This document shows positions 36,653 through 45,655 of a stretch of 64,000 nucleotides of DNA, piece by piece; the first letter of the stretch is position 1, and each line of letters starts with the position of its first letter. The translations under genes and the position numbers were made by a program. Origin of the DNA: JADLGL01 sp963823045 (GTDB lineage Bacteria > Pseudomonadota > Alphaproteobacteria > Rhizobiales > Kaistiaceae); the NCBI GenBank assembly GCA_963823045.1, contig CAWGKA010000012.1, positions 558,001 through 622,000 of the forward strand. The letters run 5' to 3'. Under the pieces are notes generated by a model. The model was not told the origin of the DNA. It searched no databases and saw only the letters and a list, made by a program, of their open reading frames with translations.

Positions 36653-38299
36653 ATGAGTCAGGCATTCACCACCCACGAGGTAGCGAACCAGCCGCCGCCA
36701 TTGGTCGGCGTGAATCTGTTCGCCTCCGATCCGGTGCTGACGGCGATGGTCGAACAGGCGCCGGCTTCGGTCGTGGAGGTGCTTTCGGGCCTCGGCGCCT
36801 TTTTCGGCTCGGCCGAGACGCTGGAGCTCGGGCGGCTCGCCAACCAATCGCCGCCGGTCCTGCGCTCGCATGACCCGCAAGGGAACCGCATCGACTCGGT
36901 CGAGTATCATCCGGCCTTCCACGCGCTGATGCGGCGGAGCGTTGCAGCGGGTCTCCATTGCTCGGTCTGGGATGCGACCGGCGGGGAGGGGCGCGTGCGC
37001 ACCGTCGCCCGCGCGGCGCGGCTGTTCCTGACGGCGCAGGTCGATGCCGGCCATCTGGCGCAGATGAGCGCGACCAACGCCTCGGTCGCGGCGCTGGCGC
37101 ATTCGCCGCGCCTCTCGGAGCAATGGCTGCCGATGGTGCGGTCGCGGAAATATGACGCGACAAGCAAGCCGGCGCCGCAAAAGGCGGGCGTGCTCCTGTC
37201 GCTGGCCATCACCGAAAAGCAGGGCGGCAGCGACTACAACCTCCTGACGACACGCGCCGAGCGCGGTGGCAATGACGCCAATTACCGCCTCGTCGGGCAC
37301 AAATGGTTCGTCTCGGCGCCGATGAGCGACGCCTATGTGACGCTGGCGCAGAGCAAGGAGGGGCTCTCCTGCTTCCTCGTGCCGCGCTATCTCGGCGACG
37401 GTACGCGCAATCCGATCCGCCTGGCGCGGCTCAAGGACAAGCTCGGCACGCGCTCGCTCGCTGCCGGCGAGATCGAGCTCGAAGGCGCCGTCGGCTTCCT
37501 CCTCGGCAATGCCGGCGCCGGGCCGCGAAACCATCCGCGAAGTGACGACGCTGGCCCGGCTCGACGATGCGCTCATCGCGGCCTCGCTGATGCGCGCCTC
37601 GCTCGCCGAGGCGGTGCATCACTGCCGGCAGCGCAAGGTCGGCGGCAAGACGCTGCTGGAGCAGCCGCTGATGGCGCGGGTGCTGGCCGACGCCGCGCTC
37701 GACGTCGCGGCGGCGAACGGCGCTCGCCTTCCGCGTCGCCATGGCGCTCGACCGCGCCGGCGACGATCCGGTCGAGGCGGCGTTCGCCCGGCTGATGACG
37801 CCGGTCGCCAAATACTGGATCGCCAAGGCGGCGCCCGCCGTGATCGCCGAGGCGATCGAAAGCATCGGCGGCAACGCCATGGTCGAGGAAAGCCGCCTGC
37901 CGCGCCTTTATCGCGATGCGGCCTCGCTGATGATCTCCGACGGTCCGGGCAATGTTCTCAGCCTCGATATCGTCCGCCTTCTCAGCCGTTCGTCCGAATC
38001 GCTCGAAGCAGTGCTGACGCTTGTGCGAGGCGGCGCTCGGCGGAACCGCCAAGGCGACGCTCAATATCCTGCGCGCGGCGACGGCGGTGGCGCTCGCCGA
38101 CGAAGGCTCGGCCCGCGTCCTCACCGAGCAGTTGGCGCTGACGGTTGCGGCGGCAACGCTCCATCACAGCTTTCCTGCCGAGATCGGCGATGCCTTCCTC
38201 GATACCCGCCTCGGCAAGGGCTGGCGGACGACCTACGGCATGCTCGATTCCCGCTTCGACGCGCGCGGCATACTCGACTTCATCTTCCCCAGCGATTAA
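36653..38299 (+). CDS. aidB: AidB-type acyl-CoA dehydrogenase (three frame interruptions)
   Basis: Reconstructed as about 547 residues from ATG 36653. The N-terminus 'TTHEVANQPPPLVGVNLFAS' and 'DPVLTAMVEQAPASVVEVL' is typical of AidB-like proteins, as is 'SVEYHPAFHALMRRSVAAGL'. The flavin fold follows: 'LLSLAITEKQGGSDYNLLTT', 'YRLVGHKWFVSAPMSDAYVT', 'AIESIGGNAMVEESRLPRLY'. Breaks at about 37521, 37720 and 38032 each vanish on removal of one base, and the total of 1647 is a multiple of three. AidB belongs to the E. coli adaptive response to alkylation damage; it binds DNA and FAD. Here no ada or alkB gene is near. It is divergent from pyrB. Confidence 0.85.
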
Positions 38300-38404
38300 G
38301 CGTTTCGGCCGATTCCGGGCCGACGGCGCGCAGACGCCGGCGGATTGACCACGGCCGGCGCGCTTGCCACCCTTGCGCCCGAGCCACTCAGCCCCGCGGG
38401 CCGC

Positions 38405-40180
38405 ATGACCTTTGACCAAATCGCACTTTTCAGCCTGTTCGGGCTGGTGCTGGTCCTGCTGATCTGGGGCAGGCTCCGCTACGACCTCGTCGCTTTCAGC
38501 GCGCTGGTTCTTGCCGTTCTGCTCGGCGTCATCCCGGTCGGCGATGCCTTTGCAGGGTTCGGTCATCCGGCGACGGTGATGGTGGCGCTGATCTTCATCA
38601 TCTCGCTGGGCCTTTCCAATTCGGGCGCGGTCGACTGGCTGTCGCGTCTGATCGTCAATCAGGGGCGCTCCATCTCCGCCCATATCTCGGTGATGGGCGG
38701 CGTCGGTGCTGCGCTCTCGGCCTTCATGAACAATGTCGCCGCGCTGACACTTCTGATGCCGGTCGAGTTGCAGGCCGCCGCCAAAGGGAAGCGGCCGCCG
38801 GCAGCGACGCTGATGCCGCTTGCCTTCGCCACCATGCTCGGCGGCCTCATCACGCTGATCGGCACCCCGCCCAACATCATCATCTCGCAGTTCCGCGCCA
38901 CGGCGCTGGGCGAGCCGTTCGGCATGTTCGACTTTGCGCCGGTCGGTCTCGTCGTCGCGGTCGCGGGCATTGCCTTCATTGCGCTCGTCGGCTGGCGCTT
39001 GATTCCGAAGCGGGCGCTCGTCTCCAACCAGATCGAGGAACTGCGGCGCATCACCGACTACATCGCCGAACTCGCGGTACCGGAAGGATCGGACGCGATC
39101 GGCAAGCTGGTGATGGAACTCGACGACGCGGCCGATGAAGCCGACGCCGTGATCCTCGGCCTTGTACGCAAGGGACGGCGCCTGCCGGGCCGCGCCCGCA
39201 CCAACATCGTGCGGCCTGGCGACGTCCTCGTCGTTGAGGCAACTCCGGATGCGCTCGATCGCTTGAAGAGCGCGCTGCAGCTCGAATTCTTCGAGCCGGA
39301 GGAACAGGCGATTGCCCCGGGCGAAGAGCTCGCTTTGATCGAGGCCGTGGTGCAGCCGGAATCGCAGATCCTCGGCCGATCGTCGCAGAGCTTCCGGCTT
39401 GTTCGTCGCCATGGCGCGGTGCTGCTCGGCATCTCGCGTCGCGGCCAGCGCATCGCCGGGCGCGTGCGCCAGGAGCGCATCGAGGCCGGCGACATTCTCC
39501 TGTTGGTCGGCACGCCGGATCAGCTGTCGGAATTGGTCCAGAGCCTCGGGCTTCTGTCGCTCGAGCCGCGCAGCTTGCAGGTTGCCCAGGCGCCGCGGGC
39601 GGGCCTTGCCGCCGGCGCCTTCGCTGCTGCAATCCTTGCCTCGGCGCTCGGCGTCTTTTCCATCGAAATCGCGCTGGCGCTCGTCGTGCTCTTCTACGTC
39701 GGGGCCGGCATCGTCCCGGCCAAGGACATCTACACACGCATCCAATGGCCGGTGATCGTTTTGATCGCCTCGCTGCTGCCGCTCGGCGCGGCGCTGCAAT
39801 CGACCGGTGGCTCGCAAGTCATCGCCGACCTCCTGCTCGACGCCGGCTCGGGCCTCCCCAACGTCCTTATCCTCCTGATGATGATGATCGTGACGATGGC
39901 GCTGACGGACGTCCTCAACAACTCGGCGACGGCCGTGATCGTGGCGCCGGTGGCGATCGAGATCGCCAACCGGCTCGGCGTCAGCCCCGACCCGTTCCTG
40001 ATGGGCGTCGCCATCGCCTCGTCCTGCGCGTTCCTGACGCCGATCGGCCATCACAACAACACGCTGGTGATGGGCCCCGGCGGGTATAGTTTCGGCGATT
40101 ATTGGCGGATGGGCCTGCCGCTGGAGATCACCATCCTCGCCGTCTCCGTGCCGATGATCCTCATCGTCTGGCCGATGTAG
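38405..40180 (+). CDS. SLC13-family permease with two TrkA-C (RCK_C) domains
   Basis: A protein of 591 residues from ATG 38405. Membrane helices fill residues 1-200 and 410-590. Both halves carry the anion-transporter family signature: 'SAFMNNVAALTLLMPVELQA' with 'LITLIGTPPNIIISQF', and 'LTDVLNNSATAVIVAPVAIE' with 'SCAFLTPIGHHNNTLVMGPG'. Between them are two cytosolic TrkA-C domains ('DEADAVILGLVRKGRRLPGR' and 'FRLVRRHGAVLLGISRRGQR'), which probably sense a ligand. Such proteins are called sodium/sulfate or dicarboxylate transporters; substrate specificity cannot be read here. The gene lies about 105 bases downstream of aidB, without an obvious functional link. Confidence 0.88.
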   Translation: MTFDQIALFSLFGLVLVLLIWGRLRYDLVAFSALVLAVLLGVIPVGDAFAGFGHPATVMVALIFIISLGLSNSGAVDWLSRLIVNQGRSISAHISVMGGVGAALSAFMNNVAALTLLMPVELQAAAKGKRPPAATLMPLAFATMLGGLITLIGTPPNIIISQFRATALGEPFGMFDFAPVGLVVAVAGIAFIALVGWRLIPKRALVSNQIEELRRITDYIAELAVPEGSDAIGKLVMELDDAADEADAVILGLVRKGRRLPGRARTNIVRPGDVLVVEATPDALDRLKSALQLEFFEPEEQAIAPGEELALIEAVVQPESQILGRSSQSFRLVRRHGAVLLGISRRGQRIAGRVRQERIEAGDILLLVGTPDQLSELVQSLGLLSLEPRSLQVAQAPRAGLAAGAFAAAILASALGVFSIEIALALVVLFYVGAGIVPAKDIYTRIQWPVIVLIASLLPLGAALQSTGGSQVIADLLLDAGSGLPNVLILLMMMIVTMALTDVLNNSATAVIVAPVAIEIANRLGVSPDPFLMGVAIASSCAFLTPIGHHNNTLVMGPGGYSFGDYWRMGLPLEITILAVSVPMILIVWPM

Positions 40181-40341
40181 GAGCGCTACCGCCCGTCGGG
40201 GGCATTGCGCCGCGATCAACAACCTTTGCGCTAGGCAAGGGTGACGCTGCTCCCGGCCCGGGAAATCGACCTCGACGCTCTCGTCGAAGCGGCGCCTTTC
40301 CCCGTTCGCGACACCTGGCGGCGTATGTTATAGGCCGCGCC

Positions 40342-40665
40342 ATGGCTTGGTACGAAGTCATCGCGCATTTCTTTGTTGGGGCATTTCTCGCCAACACGGT
40401 CCCGCACTTCGTGCAGGGCGTGACCGGGCAGCGCTTTCCATCGGTGTTCTCGCGGCCGATGGGCAGCGCTTCTTCGCCGGTCGCAAACGTCGTCTGGGCG
40501 GCCATCAACGTGGCGATCGTGGCCGCCCTGCTGTGGGCGGTGCCGATTCCCGATCCGTGGCCGGCGGTGAGCAAAGTCGCGATTGCGGCAGGCTTCTTCC
40601 TGACCGCCATTGCTCTGGCGTCCTATTTCGGCCGTTGGCGGGAAGGTCGACGAGGGACGGACTAG
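40342..40665 (+). CDS. Small membrane protein
   Basis: A protein of 107 residues from ATG 40342. It has 'MAWYEVIAHFFVGAFLANTV', 'PHFVQGVTGQRFPSVFSRPM', then 'NVVWAAINVAIVAALLWAV' and 'AAGFFLTAIALASYFGRWRE'; three membrane helices are predicted. The 'FFVGAFLANTVPHFVQGVTG' pattern is recurrent in small uncharacterised inner-membrane proteins. It ends four bases before the convergent ruvX stop. Function unknown. Confidence 0.6.
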   Translation: MAWYEVIAHFFVGAFLANTVPHFVQGVTGQRFPSVFSRPMGSASSPVANVVWAAINVAIVAALLWAVPIPDPWPAVSKVAIAAGFFLTAIALASYFGRWREGRRGTD

Positions 40666-40669
40666 ACCG

Positions 40670-41140
40670 TCAGGCCCGCATCCGGTCGAGCGCGCCTTGC
40701 AGGATGTAGGCGGCGGCCACCTTGTCGACGACTTCGGCGCGGCGGGCGCGGCTGCTGTCCGCCTCGATCAGCGTCCGTTCCACCGCGGCGGTGGAAAGAC
40801 GTTCGTCCCAGAAGAGGATCGGCAGATCGGTGCGGCCGGCGAGATTGCGTGCGAAGGCTCTCGTCGCCTGGGCGCGCGGCCCCTCGGAACCGTCCATATT
40901 GAGCGGTAGTCCGAGGACAATGCCCGCCGGGACGGAACTCGCGGTCAGCTCGAAAAGTGATTCAATGTCCGCCGTGAACTTCTTGCGGCGAATGACGGAA
41001 AGCGGTGTTGCCACCCGCCGGCCGGCATCGCAGATGGCGACGCCGATTGTCTTCGTCCCGAGGTCGAGGCCGATCAGCGCACCGGTCGGCGGCAGGCTTC
41101 CTGCGAAGGCATCGATGTCGGTGGTGGCGGTGAGGGCCAA
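40670..41140 (-). CDS. ruvX: Putative pre-16S rRNA nuclease / Holliday-junction resolvase-like YqgF
   Basis: A protein of 156 residues from TTG 41140. It shows the RNase H-like YqgF fold: 'ALIGLDLGTKTIGVAICDAG' (first catalytic Asp), 'VRRKKF'-type strand 'TPLSVIRRKKFTADIESL', 'GIVLGLPLNMDGSEGPRAQA', and 'LPILFWDERLSTAAVERTLI' with the D.R.ST motif, then 'DKVAAAYILQGALDRMR'. The family matures the 5' end of 16S rRNA in E. coli and was earlier proposed as a resolvase. It is preceded by a tiny hydrophobic-protein gene on the same strand, five bases away. Confidence 0.9.
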   Translation of the reverse strand: MALTATTDIDAFAGSLPPTGALIGLDLGTKTIGVAICDAGRRVATPLSVIRRKKFTADIESLFELTASSVPAGIVLGLPLNMDGSEGPRAQATRAFARNLAGRTDLPILFWDERLSTAAVERTLIEADSSRARRAEVVDKVAAAYILQGALDRMRA

Positions 41141-41145
41141 GCCGC

Positions 41146-41301
41146 TCAGGAGCGCCGGCGCGCTGCCAGATAGCGCGAGCCGTAATACATGGCGACGCCG
41201 ATGACGATGCCGAGGGCTATGCCGATGAAGCCATTGCCGATGACAAGGCCTAGGACGATGCCGATGAGGATGCCGAGAGCGACGTAGATACCTGGGGGCA
41301 T
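41146..41301 (-). CDS. Tiny glycine-zipper membrane protein (51 aa)
   Basis: ATG 41301 opens MPPGIYVALGILIGIVLGLV, followed by 'IGNGFIGIALGIVIGVAMYY' and a basic end 'GSRYLAARRRS'. Two hydrophobic segments made of G-x3-G repeats suggest a membrane-embedded glycine zipper. It lies directly upstream of ruvX on the same strand, so it is probably cotranscribed. No family is recognised. Confidence 0.5.
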   Translation of the reverse strand: MPPGIYVALGILIGIVLGLVIGNGFIGIALGIVIGVAMYYGSRYLAARRRS

Positions 41302-41378
41302 GGCGCGAACATAGTCGCTCCGCCGCCGGGCTCAAGCGTTTTGGTGGTTAGGGGCGAATTTGTCTCGGGGGGGCGGCG

Positions 41379-41654
41379 TCAGGCGCGGTATTGCTGGATG
41401 CGAGTGGTACGCAGACCGGCCAGGCCATGCTGGTCGATCGACTGCTGCCAGGAGAGAAACTCCTCTACGGTCAGCGTATAGCGGGCGCACGCTTCCTCAA
41501 GGCTGAGGAGGCCGCCACGCACCGCAGCCACGACCTCCGCCTTCCGGCGGATGACCCAGCGCTTGGTATTCTTCGGGGGCAAATCGGCGATCGTCAGCGG
41601 ACTACCGTCCGGTCCAATCACATATTTGACCCGCGGGCGGATCTGTTCGGTCAT
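41379..41654 (-). CDS. sciP: CtrA inhibitor SciP (DUF1153)
   Basis: A protein of 91 residues from ATG 41654; an upstream in-frame start would add 12. It reads 'RVKYVIGPDGSPLTIADLPP', 'KNTKRWVIRRKAEVVAAVRG' and 'GLLSLEEACARYTLTVEEFL', then 'SWQQSIDQHGLAGLRTTRIQ'. This is the DUF1153 protein SciP, a small helix-turn-helix-like factor that binds CtrA at target promoters and stops it recruiting RNA polymerase. Together with chpT, ctrA, divK and pleD it shows that the organism has the full class-specific cell-cycle circuit. It is divergent from mnmA. Confidence 0.93.
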   Translation of the reverse strand: MTEQIRPRVKYVIGPDGSPLTIADLPPKNTKRWVIRRKAEVVAAVRGGLLSLEEACARYTLTVEEFLSWQQSIDQHGLAGLRTTRIQQYRA

Positions 41655-41863
41655 GCTACTCTCACACTCACGCAGACCAATCGGAGCCACACCCTAGGCC
41701 AGCGCGCTTTAAAAATTGGCTAAGCCGATGGAAACAAATCGGTAAGAAGGCCTAGTAAGGTGATGGACGCGGCCACGTAGTCGCTGGTTTCATTATGAAA
41801 ACCGTGGTCCATTGAGCCGAGCCGGCCTTTGACCCGGCGGCAATTAGGTTCCATATCGGGGTC

Positions 41864-43072
41864 ATGACGCAGCAGCAGACCTTCAATTCGCTCGATCTTC
41901 CGAAGCGGCCGGCCGATACCAGGGTCGTCGTTGCAATGTCAGGCGGCGTCGATTCTTCGGTGGTGGCCGGGCTGCTGAAGCGCGAGGGCTATGACGTCGT
42001 CGGCGTCACGCTGCAGCTCTACGACCATGGCGCGGCGACGCACCGGAAGGGCGCCTGCTGCGCCGGCCAGGACATCCACGACGCGCGCCGCGTGGCGGAG
42101 ATGCTGGAGATCCCGCACTACGTCCTCGACTATGAAGAGCGCTTCCAGGAAGCCGTCATAAGTCGTTTTGCCGACAGCTATATTGCCGGCCAGACGCCGG
42201 TGCCCTGCGTTGCCTGCAATCAGACGGTCAAGTTTGCCGATCTTCTCGGCACCGCGCGCGAGCTCGGCGGCGACGTGCTGGCCACCGGGCACTACATCGC
42301 CTCGCGCGACGTTGGCGGCAAGCGGGCGATGTTCAGGCCCGTCGACCTGTCCCGCGACCAGAGCTATTTCCTGTTCGGCACGACTCCGGCGCAGCTGGAT
42401 CGGCTGCGCTTTCCGCTTGGCGGTTTGACCAAGGCTGAAGTGCGGCAGGCGGCGCGCGACCTTGGCCTTATCGTCGCCGACAAGGCCGACAGCCAGGACA
42501 TCTGCTTCGTTCCCGAAGGCCGCTACGCCGATGTGATCGAGAAGCTGCGCCCAGGCGCCGCGGGGCCGGGCGATATCGTCCATCTCGACGGCCGCGTGCT
42601 GGGCCGCCATGAGGGCGTCATTCATTTTACCGTCGGCCAGCGGCGCGGTATTGGCGTGGCCGCCGGCGAGCCGCTCTATGTCGTGCAGATCGATCCGGCG
42701 CATCGACGCGTCATCGTCGGGCCGCGCTCGGCGCTGACGACGCGCCGCCTCACGCTTTCCGGCGTCAATTGGCTCGGCGACCGGCCGCTGGAGACGATCG
42801 GAGCCGCGGGCATCGAGATCGAAGCGCGCGTGCGCTCCACACGGCCGCCGCGGCCGGCGCATCTGACGGTCGAAAATGGCGAGGTCTTCGTCGAGCTCGC
42901 CGACGGCGAGAATGGCGTGGCCCCCGGTCAGGCCTGCGTTTTCTATGACGGCGCCGAGGAAGGTGCGCGCGTTCTCGGCGGCGGCTGGATTGCCCATGCC
43001 GAACATAATCGCGAGGCGGAAGCGGCGCTAGCGCGCCTTGGTGCCTCGCAGTCCGAAACCGCTGCCGCCTAA
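41864..43072 (+). CDS. mnmA: tRNA-specific 2-thiouridylase MnmA
   Basis: A protein of 402 residues. The PP-loop 'VVVAMSGGVDSSVVAGLLKR' is at residues 22-41. The first catalytic Cys lies in 'PVPCVACNQTVKFADLLGTA' and the second in 'DSQDICFVPEGRYADVIEKL'. The C-terminal beta domains follow ('FTVGQRRGIGVAAGEPLYVV', 'EIEARVRSTRPPRPAHLTVE'). MnmA transfers sulfur from the cysteine desulfurase relay to U34 of tRNA for Lys, Glu and Gln. pmtA begins 11 bases after its stop in the same direction. Confidence 0.96.
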   Translation: MTQQQTFNSLDLPKRPADTRVVVAMSGGVDSSVVAGLLKREGYDVVGVTLQLYDHGAATHRKGACCAGQDIHDARRVAEMLEIPHYVLDYEERFQEAVISRFADSYIAGQTPVPCVACNQTVKFADLLGTARELGGDVLATGHYIASRDVGGKRAMFRPVDLSRDQSYFLFGTTPAQLDRLRFPLGGLTKAEVRQAARDLGLIVADKADSQDICFVPEGRYADVIEKLRPGAAGPGDIVHLDGRVLGRHEGVIHFTVGQRRGIGVAAGEPLYVVQIDPAHRRVIVGPRSALTTRRLTLSGVNWLGDRPLETIGAAGIEIEARVRSTRPPRPAHLTVENGEVFVELADGENGVAPGQACVFYDGAEEGARVLGGGWIAHAEHNREAEAALARLGASQSETAAA

Positions 43073-43082
43073 TCCGAGCCTG

Positions 43083-43754
43083 GTGAGCGCCGAGCCCGAA
43101 TCGACCCCAACGGAGGAGGCGCGGCCTCCAAGCCCGTTGACCGACGCCGACGTCTTGGCTGCCTATTCGCGCTGGGCGCCGATCTATGATGCCGTCTTCG
43201 CCGTCCCGTTCATCACAGGCCGCCGCGGCGCTGCCCGGCTCGCCAATCGATTGCAGCCTGGGCGGATTCTCGAGGCCGGCGTCGGAACTGGCTTAGCCCT
43301 CAGACGCTATGATCCACGCCACCGCGTCGTCGGCATCGATTTGTCGCCGGACATGCTGGCACGGGCGAGGGCACGCGTGGCGCGGCAGAAGCTCGCCCAT
43401 GTCGAGGCCGTGGAGGAAATGGATGCTTCCAACCTCCGCTTCCCCGACCATAGCTTCGACGCAGTCGTTGCGATGTATGTGATGACGGTGGTGCCGGACC
43501 CCGAGAAGGTGATGGCCGAGTTCGAGCGGGTCACCAAGCCGGGCGGGCGGCTCATCATTATCGCTCATTTCGCCTCGACGGCCGGCATCTACCACTGGTT
43601 CGAGCGGCGCCTCGCACGCTACGCGGCCAAGCTCGGCTGGAACCCGGACTTCCCGGTGTCACGCCTTACTAATCGGCCGGGCCTCCGGCTCGTCAGCCGC
43701 CGCAAGCTCGGCCCGCTCTGGCTGTTCACGCTGCTGGAGTTCGAGCGGGTCTGA
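43083..43754 (+). CDS. pmtA: Phosphatidylethanolamine N-methyltransferase PmtA
   Basis: A protein of 223 residues from GTG 43083, a start chosen because it lies just after the mnmA stop. 'YSRWAPIYDAVFAVPFITGR' is characteristic of the soluble rhizobial/Rhodobacter-type enzyme; the SAM-binding loop is 'RILEAGVGTGLALRRYDPRH', followed by 'VVGIDLSPDMLARARARV', 'SFDAVVAMYVMTVVPDPEKV' and 'KPGGRLIIIAHFAS'. PmtA methylates phosphatidylethanolamine three times to give phosphatidylcholine, a membrane lipid important in Rhizobiales. The sciP-mnmA-pmtA neighbourhood is also seen in relatives. Confidence 0.88.
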   Translation: MSAEPESTPTEEARPPSPLTDADVLAAYSRWAPIYDAVFAVPFITGRRGAARLANRLQPGRILEAGVGTGLALRRYDPRHRVVGIDLSPDMLARARARVARQKLAHVEAVEEMDASNLRFPDHSFDAVVAMYVMTVVPDPEKVMAEFERVTKPGGRLIIIAHFASTAGIYHWFERRLARYAAKLGWNPDFPVSRLTNRPGLRLVSRRKLGPLWLFTLLEFERV

Positions 43755-43763
43755 AACGGGGGG

Positions 43764-44139
43764 CTACTTGGTGGCGTCTTCGGTCTCGGCGTCCGGGACC
43801 GTTCTTCTGCAGCGAGCGGATCGCATTTTTCGAGCCGGTCTTCGACGCGTAGCGTTCCGTCCGCACCATGGTTTCGCCGTTGCGGGCGACGAAGCGGACG
43901 AAGGTCTGGCCGTTTTTCGATTTGTCGATCTCGAAGCGATAGCCCTTGCCCGCTTCGCCCTGGGTCAGGTCGACGATCGGGGCGGCGGGTGCGTTCTTCT
44001 TCAGCGAAGCGATGCAGGCCTTGGCGCCGGCCTTGGCCTTGTAGCTCTCGGACCAAAAGATGATGTCGCCATTGTAGACGAACTGGACGCCGACCTGTTG
44101 CCCCTTGGCGCGGTCGACGATCTTGAACTTATGCGGCAT
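43764..44139 (-). CDS. DUF1508 (YegP-type) tandem-domain protein (one frame interruption)
   Basis: About 124 residues from ATG 44139. Two copies of the short beta-beta-alpha DUF1508 unit are seen: 'QFVYNGDIIFWSESYKAKAG' with 'AKACIASLKKNAP', and 'FVRFVARNGETMVRTERYAS' with 'KTGSKNAIRSLQKNG'. Near 43800 an extra C in a CCC run breaks the frame; without it the protein ends 'PDAETEDATK' at 43764. The length of 376 is a multiple of three plus one. The family has no established function. It is convergent with pmtA. Confidence 0.78.
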
Positions 44140-44219
44140 GGCAGCCCCCGGTGGTTCGGTTCTCAACGGGGCAAGCCTAGCGGGTGTCGGCGAGAATGAA
44201 AGGGCGCCGCCGTAGTTTC

Positions 44220-44249
44220 TTGACTTGATTCCGGGCGCCTCCTTATATG
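44220..44249 (+). promoter_or_regulatory. Sigma-70-type promoter of tRNA-Met
   Basis: TTGACT at 44220-44225 and TATATG at 44244-44249 are separated by 18 bases (17 if TTATAT is used). They end 11 bases before the first base of the tRNA, the spacing expected for a -35/-10 promoter of a stable RNA gene. Confidence 0.6.
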
Positions 44250-44260
44250 CGCCGCGCCTC

Positions 44261-44337
44261 GGCGGAGTAGCTCAGTTGGTTAGAGCAGAGGAATCATAAT
44301 CCTTGTGTCGGGGGTTCGAATCCCTCCTCCGCTACCA
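44261..44337 (+). tRNA. tRNA-Met (anticodon CAU), elongator type
   Basis: A 77-base cloverleaf with encoded CCA. The acceptor stem GGCGGAG pairs with CTCCGCT except for the usual end; the D-arm is AGCTCAGTTGGTTAGAGCA; the anticodon stem-loop is GAGGA-ATCATAA-TCCTT, giving CAU; the T-arm is GGGGGTTCGAATCCCTC. The first G-C pair and the single G-C pairs in the anticodon stem (no three consecutive GC pairs) mark it as elongator Met, not initiator. Confidence 0.95.
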
Positions 44338-44370
44338 TCATCCTAGCAGTCCGACGCACCCTTCGCCGAT

Positions 44371-45570
44371 CTAGTCCACCGCCGCCGCCTGCCGCAGACC
44401 GGTGATCATCGAAGCGCGAAGCACGAACGCCTTGTGCTGCTCGGGGTCGGCGGCGATCGCCTGAAGCTTCTCAATCTCCTGACGGCGGGCGCCGATATCC
44501 TTGACGCGCATGCGGGCGCGATTGCGCGCGGCCTGGCCCAGGATGTGTTCGGCCACGACCGGCCGCCGGCGTCGGTCATAAAGATCCAGACGCCCCAGGT
44601 TCGCGCCGTCCTTGAGGATTGCGGCCAAGGCCTTCGCGAGTTCGAACGCGTCGTGAATGCCGGCGTTGAGCCCCATGCCTCCGGCCGGCGAGTTCACATG
44701 CGCGGCGTCGCCGGCAAGAACAATGCGGCCGACACGGTAGCTGGGGACGATCCGCTGCTGCACGCGGTAGGGCCAGATCGCCGTGACGGGATAGGGAGCA
44801 TTCAACGCCGTGACGCCCTGCAACACCGCGTCCACGGCCTCGGGCTTCATCTGTTCGGCGAGCGACAGGCTTTCGTCCGGGTAGAGCGCCAACCGCCAGA
44901 AATCGGGGAGGCGGAGGAAGGCGATGTGGCTGTCGCCGACATAGCAGGACGTCACCAGCGACATCCCTTCCAGATGGTCTTCAAAGCGGAAGGGCGTCGT
45001 CACGACGATCGTCGTCTCTGGGTAGGTCTCGCCTTCGAAGGGCAGGCCGAGGGCGTTCCGGACTTCGCTGCCGACGCCGTCGGCGCCGACGAGGAAGCGG
45101 CAGCGCACCGACTCGGCGCGGCCGCCGCGGTCGACCGTCACAGCGACCGAGTCGCCATCGTCACGGAGCGCGGTGACCGTCGCGCCGAACTCCACGGCAG
45201 CGCGGGGATGGTTCTCCAGTCGGCCGGCGAGGGCCTCGGACAGCTTCCACTGCTCGCATTGCAGGCGAAAAGGGTGCCGCGTTTCTCCTGCTATCGTCGC
45301 CAGTTCGAAGACAGCACGCTCGCCCGAGGGATGGATGCGGATCTGCCAATGCGGGCACATGAGACCGCGGGCGATCAGGCCCTCGGCGATGCCGATGTCG
45401 TCGAGCATGTCGAGCGTCGGCGGGTGAAAGCTTGAGGCGCGGAGATCCTTGCCGAGGTTCGCTTCCTTCTCGAACACGCGGCATTCGATGCCCGCTTCGG
45501 CGCACAGATAGGCCGTCAGCAGGCCGACCGGGCCACCCCCGGCGACGACAATCTCGCAATCGACGGACAA
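44371..45570 (-). CDS. FAD-dependent monooxygenase (aromatic hydroxylase type)
   Basis: A protein of 399 residues from TTG 45570, with GAGGGAGAG six bases upstream. Motifs of class A flavin monooxygenases: 'EIVVAGGGPVGLLTAYLCAE' (dinucleotide fold), 'RCRFLVGADGVGSEVRNALG' (DG motif), and 'RVGRIVLAGDAAHVNSPAGG' with 'MGLNAGIHDAFELAKALA' (GD motif, FAD ribityl binding). These enzymes hydroxylate aromatic or polyketide-like substrates using NAD(P)H and oxygen. The substrate is not evident; UbiH-type quinone hydroxylation is an alternative, but the C-terminus differs. It lies downstream of dinB on the same strand. Confidence 0.85.
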   Translation of the reverse strand: MSVDCEIVVAGGGPVGLLTAYLCAEAGIECRVFEKEANLGKDLRASSFHPPTLDMLDDIGIAEGLIARGLMCPHWQIRIHPSGERAVFELATIAGETRHPFRLQCEQWKLSEALAGRLENHPRAAVEFGATVTALRDDGDSVAVTVDRGGRAESVRCRFLVGADGVGSEVRNALGLPFEGETYPETTIVVTTPFRFEDHLEGMSLVTSCYVGDSHIAFLRLPDFWRLALYPDESLSLAEQMKPEAVDAVLQGVTALNAPYPVTAIWPYRVQQRIVPSYRVGRIVLAGDAAHVNSPAGGMGLNAGIHDAFELAKALAAILKDGANLGRLDLYDRRRRPVVAEHILGQAARNRARMRVKDIGARRQEIEKLQAIAADPEQHKAFVLRASMITGLRQAAAVD

Positions 45571-45655
45571 ACTATTCTCTCCCTCGCCATGCCACACAAT
45601 GACCCTCGCGATGTTGAAGCGGGCCGGGGAGGCGGGCAAGCCCAAGGCGCGCGAC

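Noticed and set aside
37521..38040. aidB as a true pseudogene
   Set aside because: All three breaks are single extra bases, the protein continues exactly after each, and essential genes nearby show the same kind of break, so sequence error is more likely.
37982..40222. Very long reverse-strand frame of 746 codons opposite the SLC13 permease gene
   Set aside because: Composition is a mirror of the GC-rich permease codons (strings of Arg, Asp, Gln and His); the forward strand has a complete transporter with motifs.
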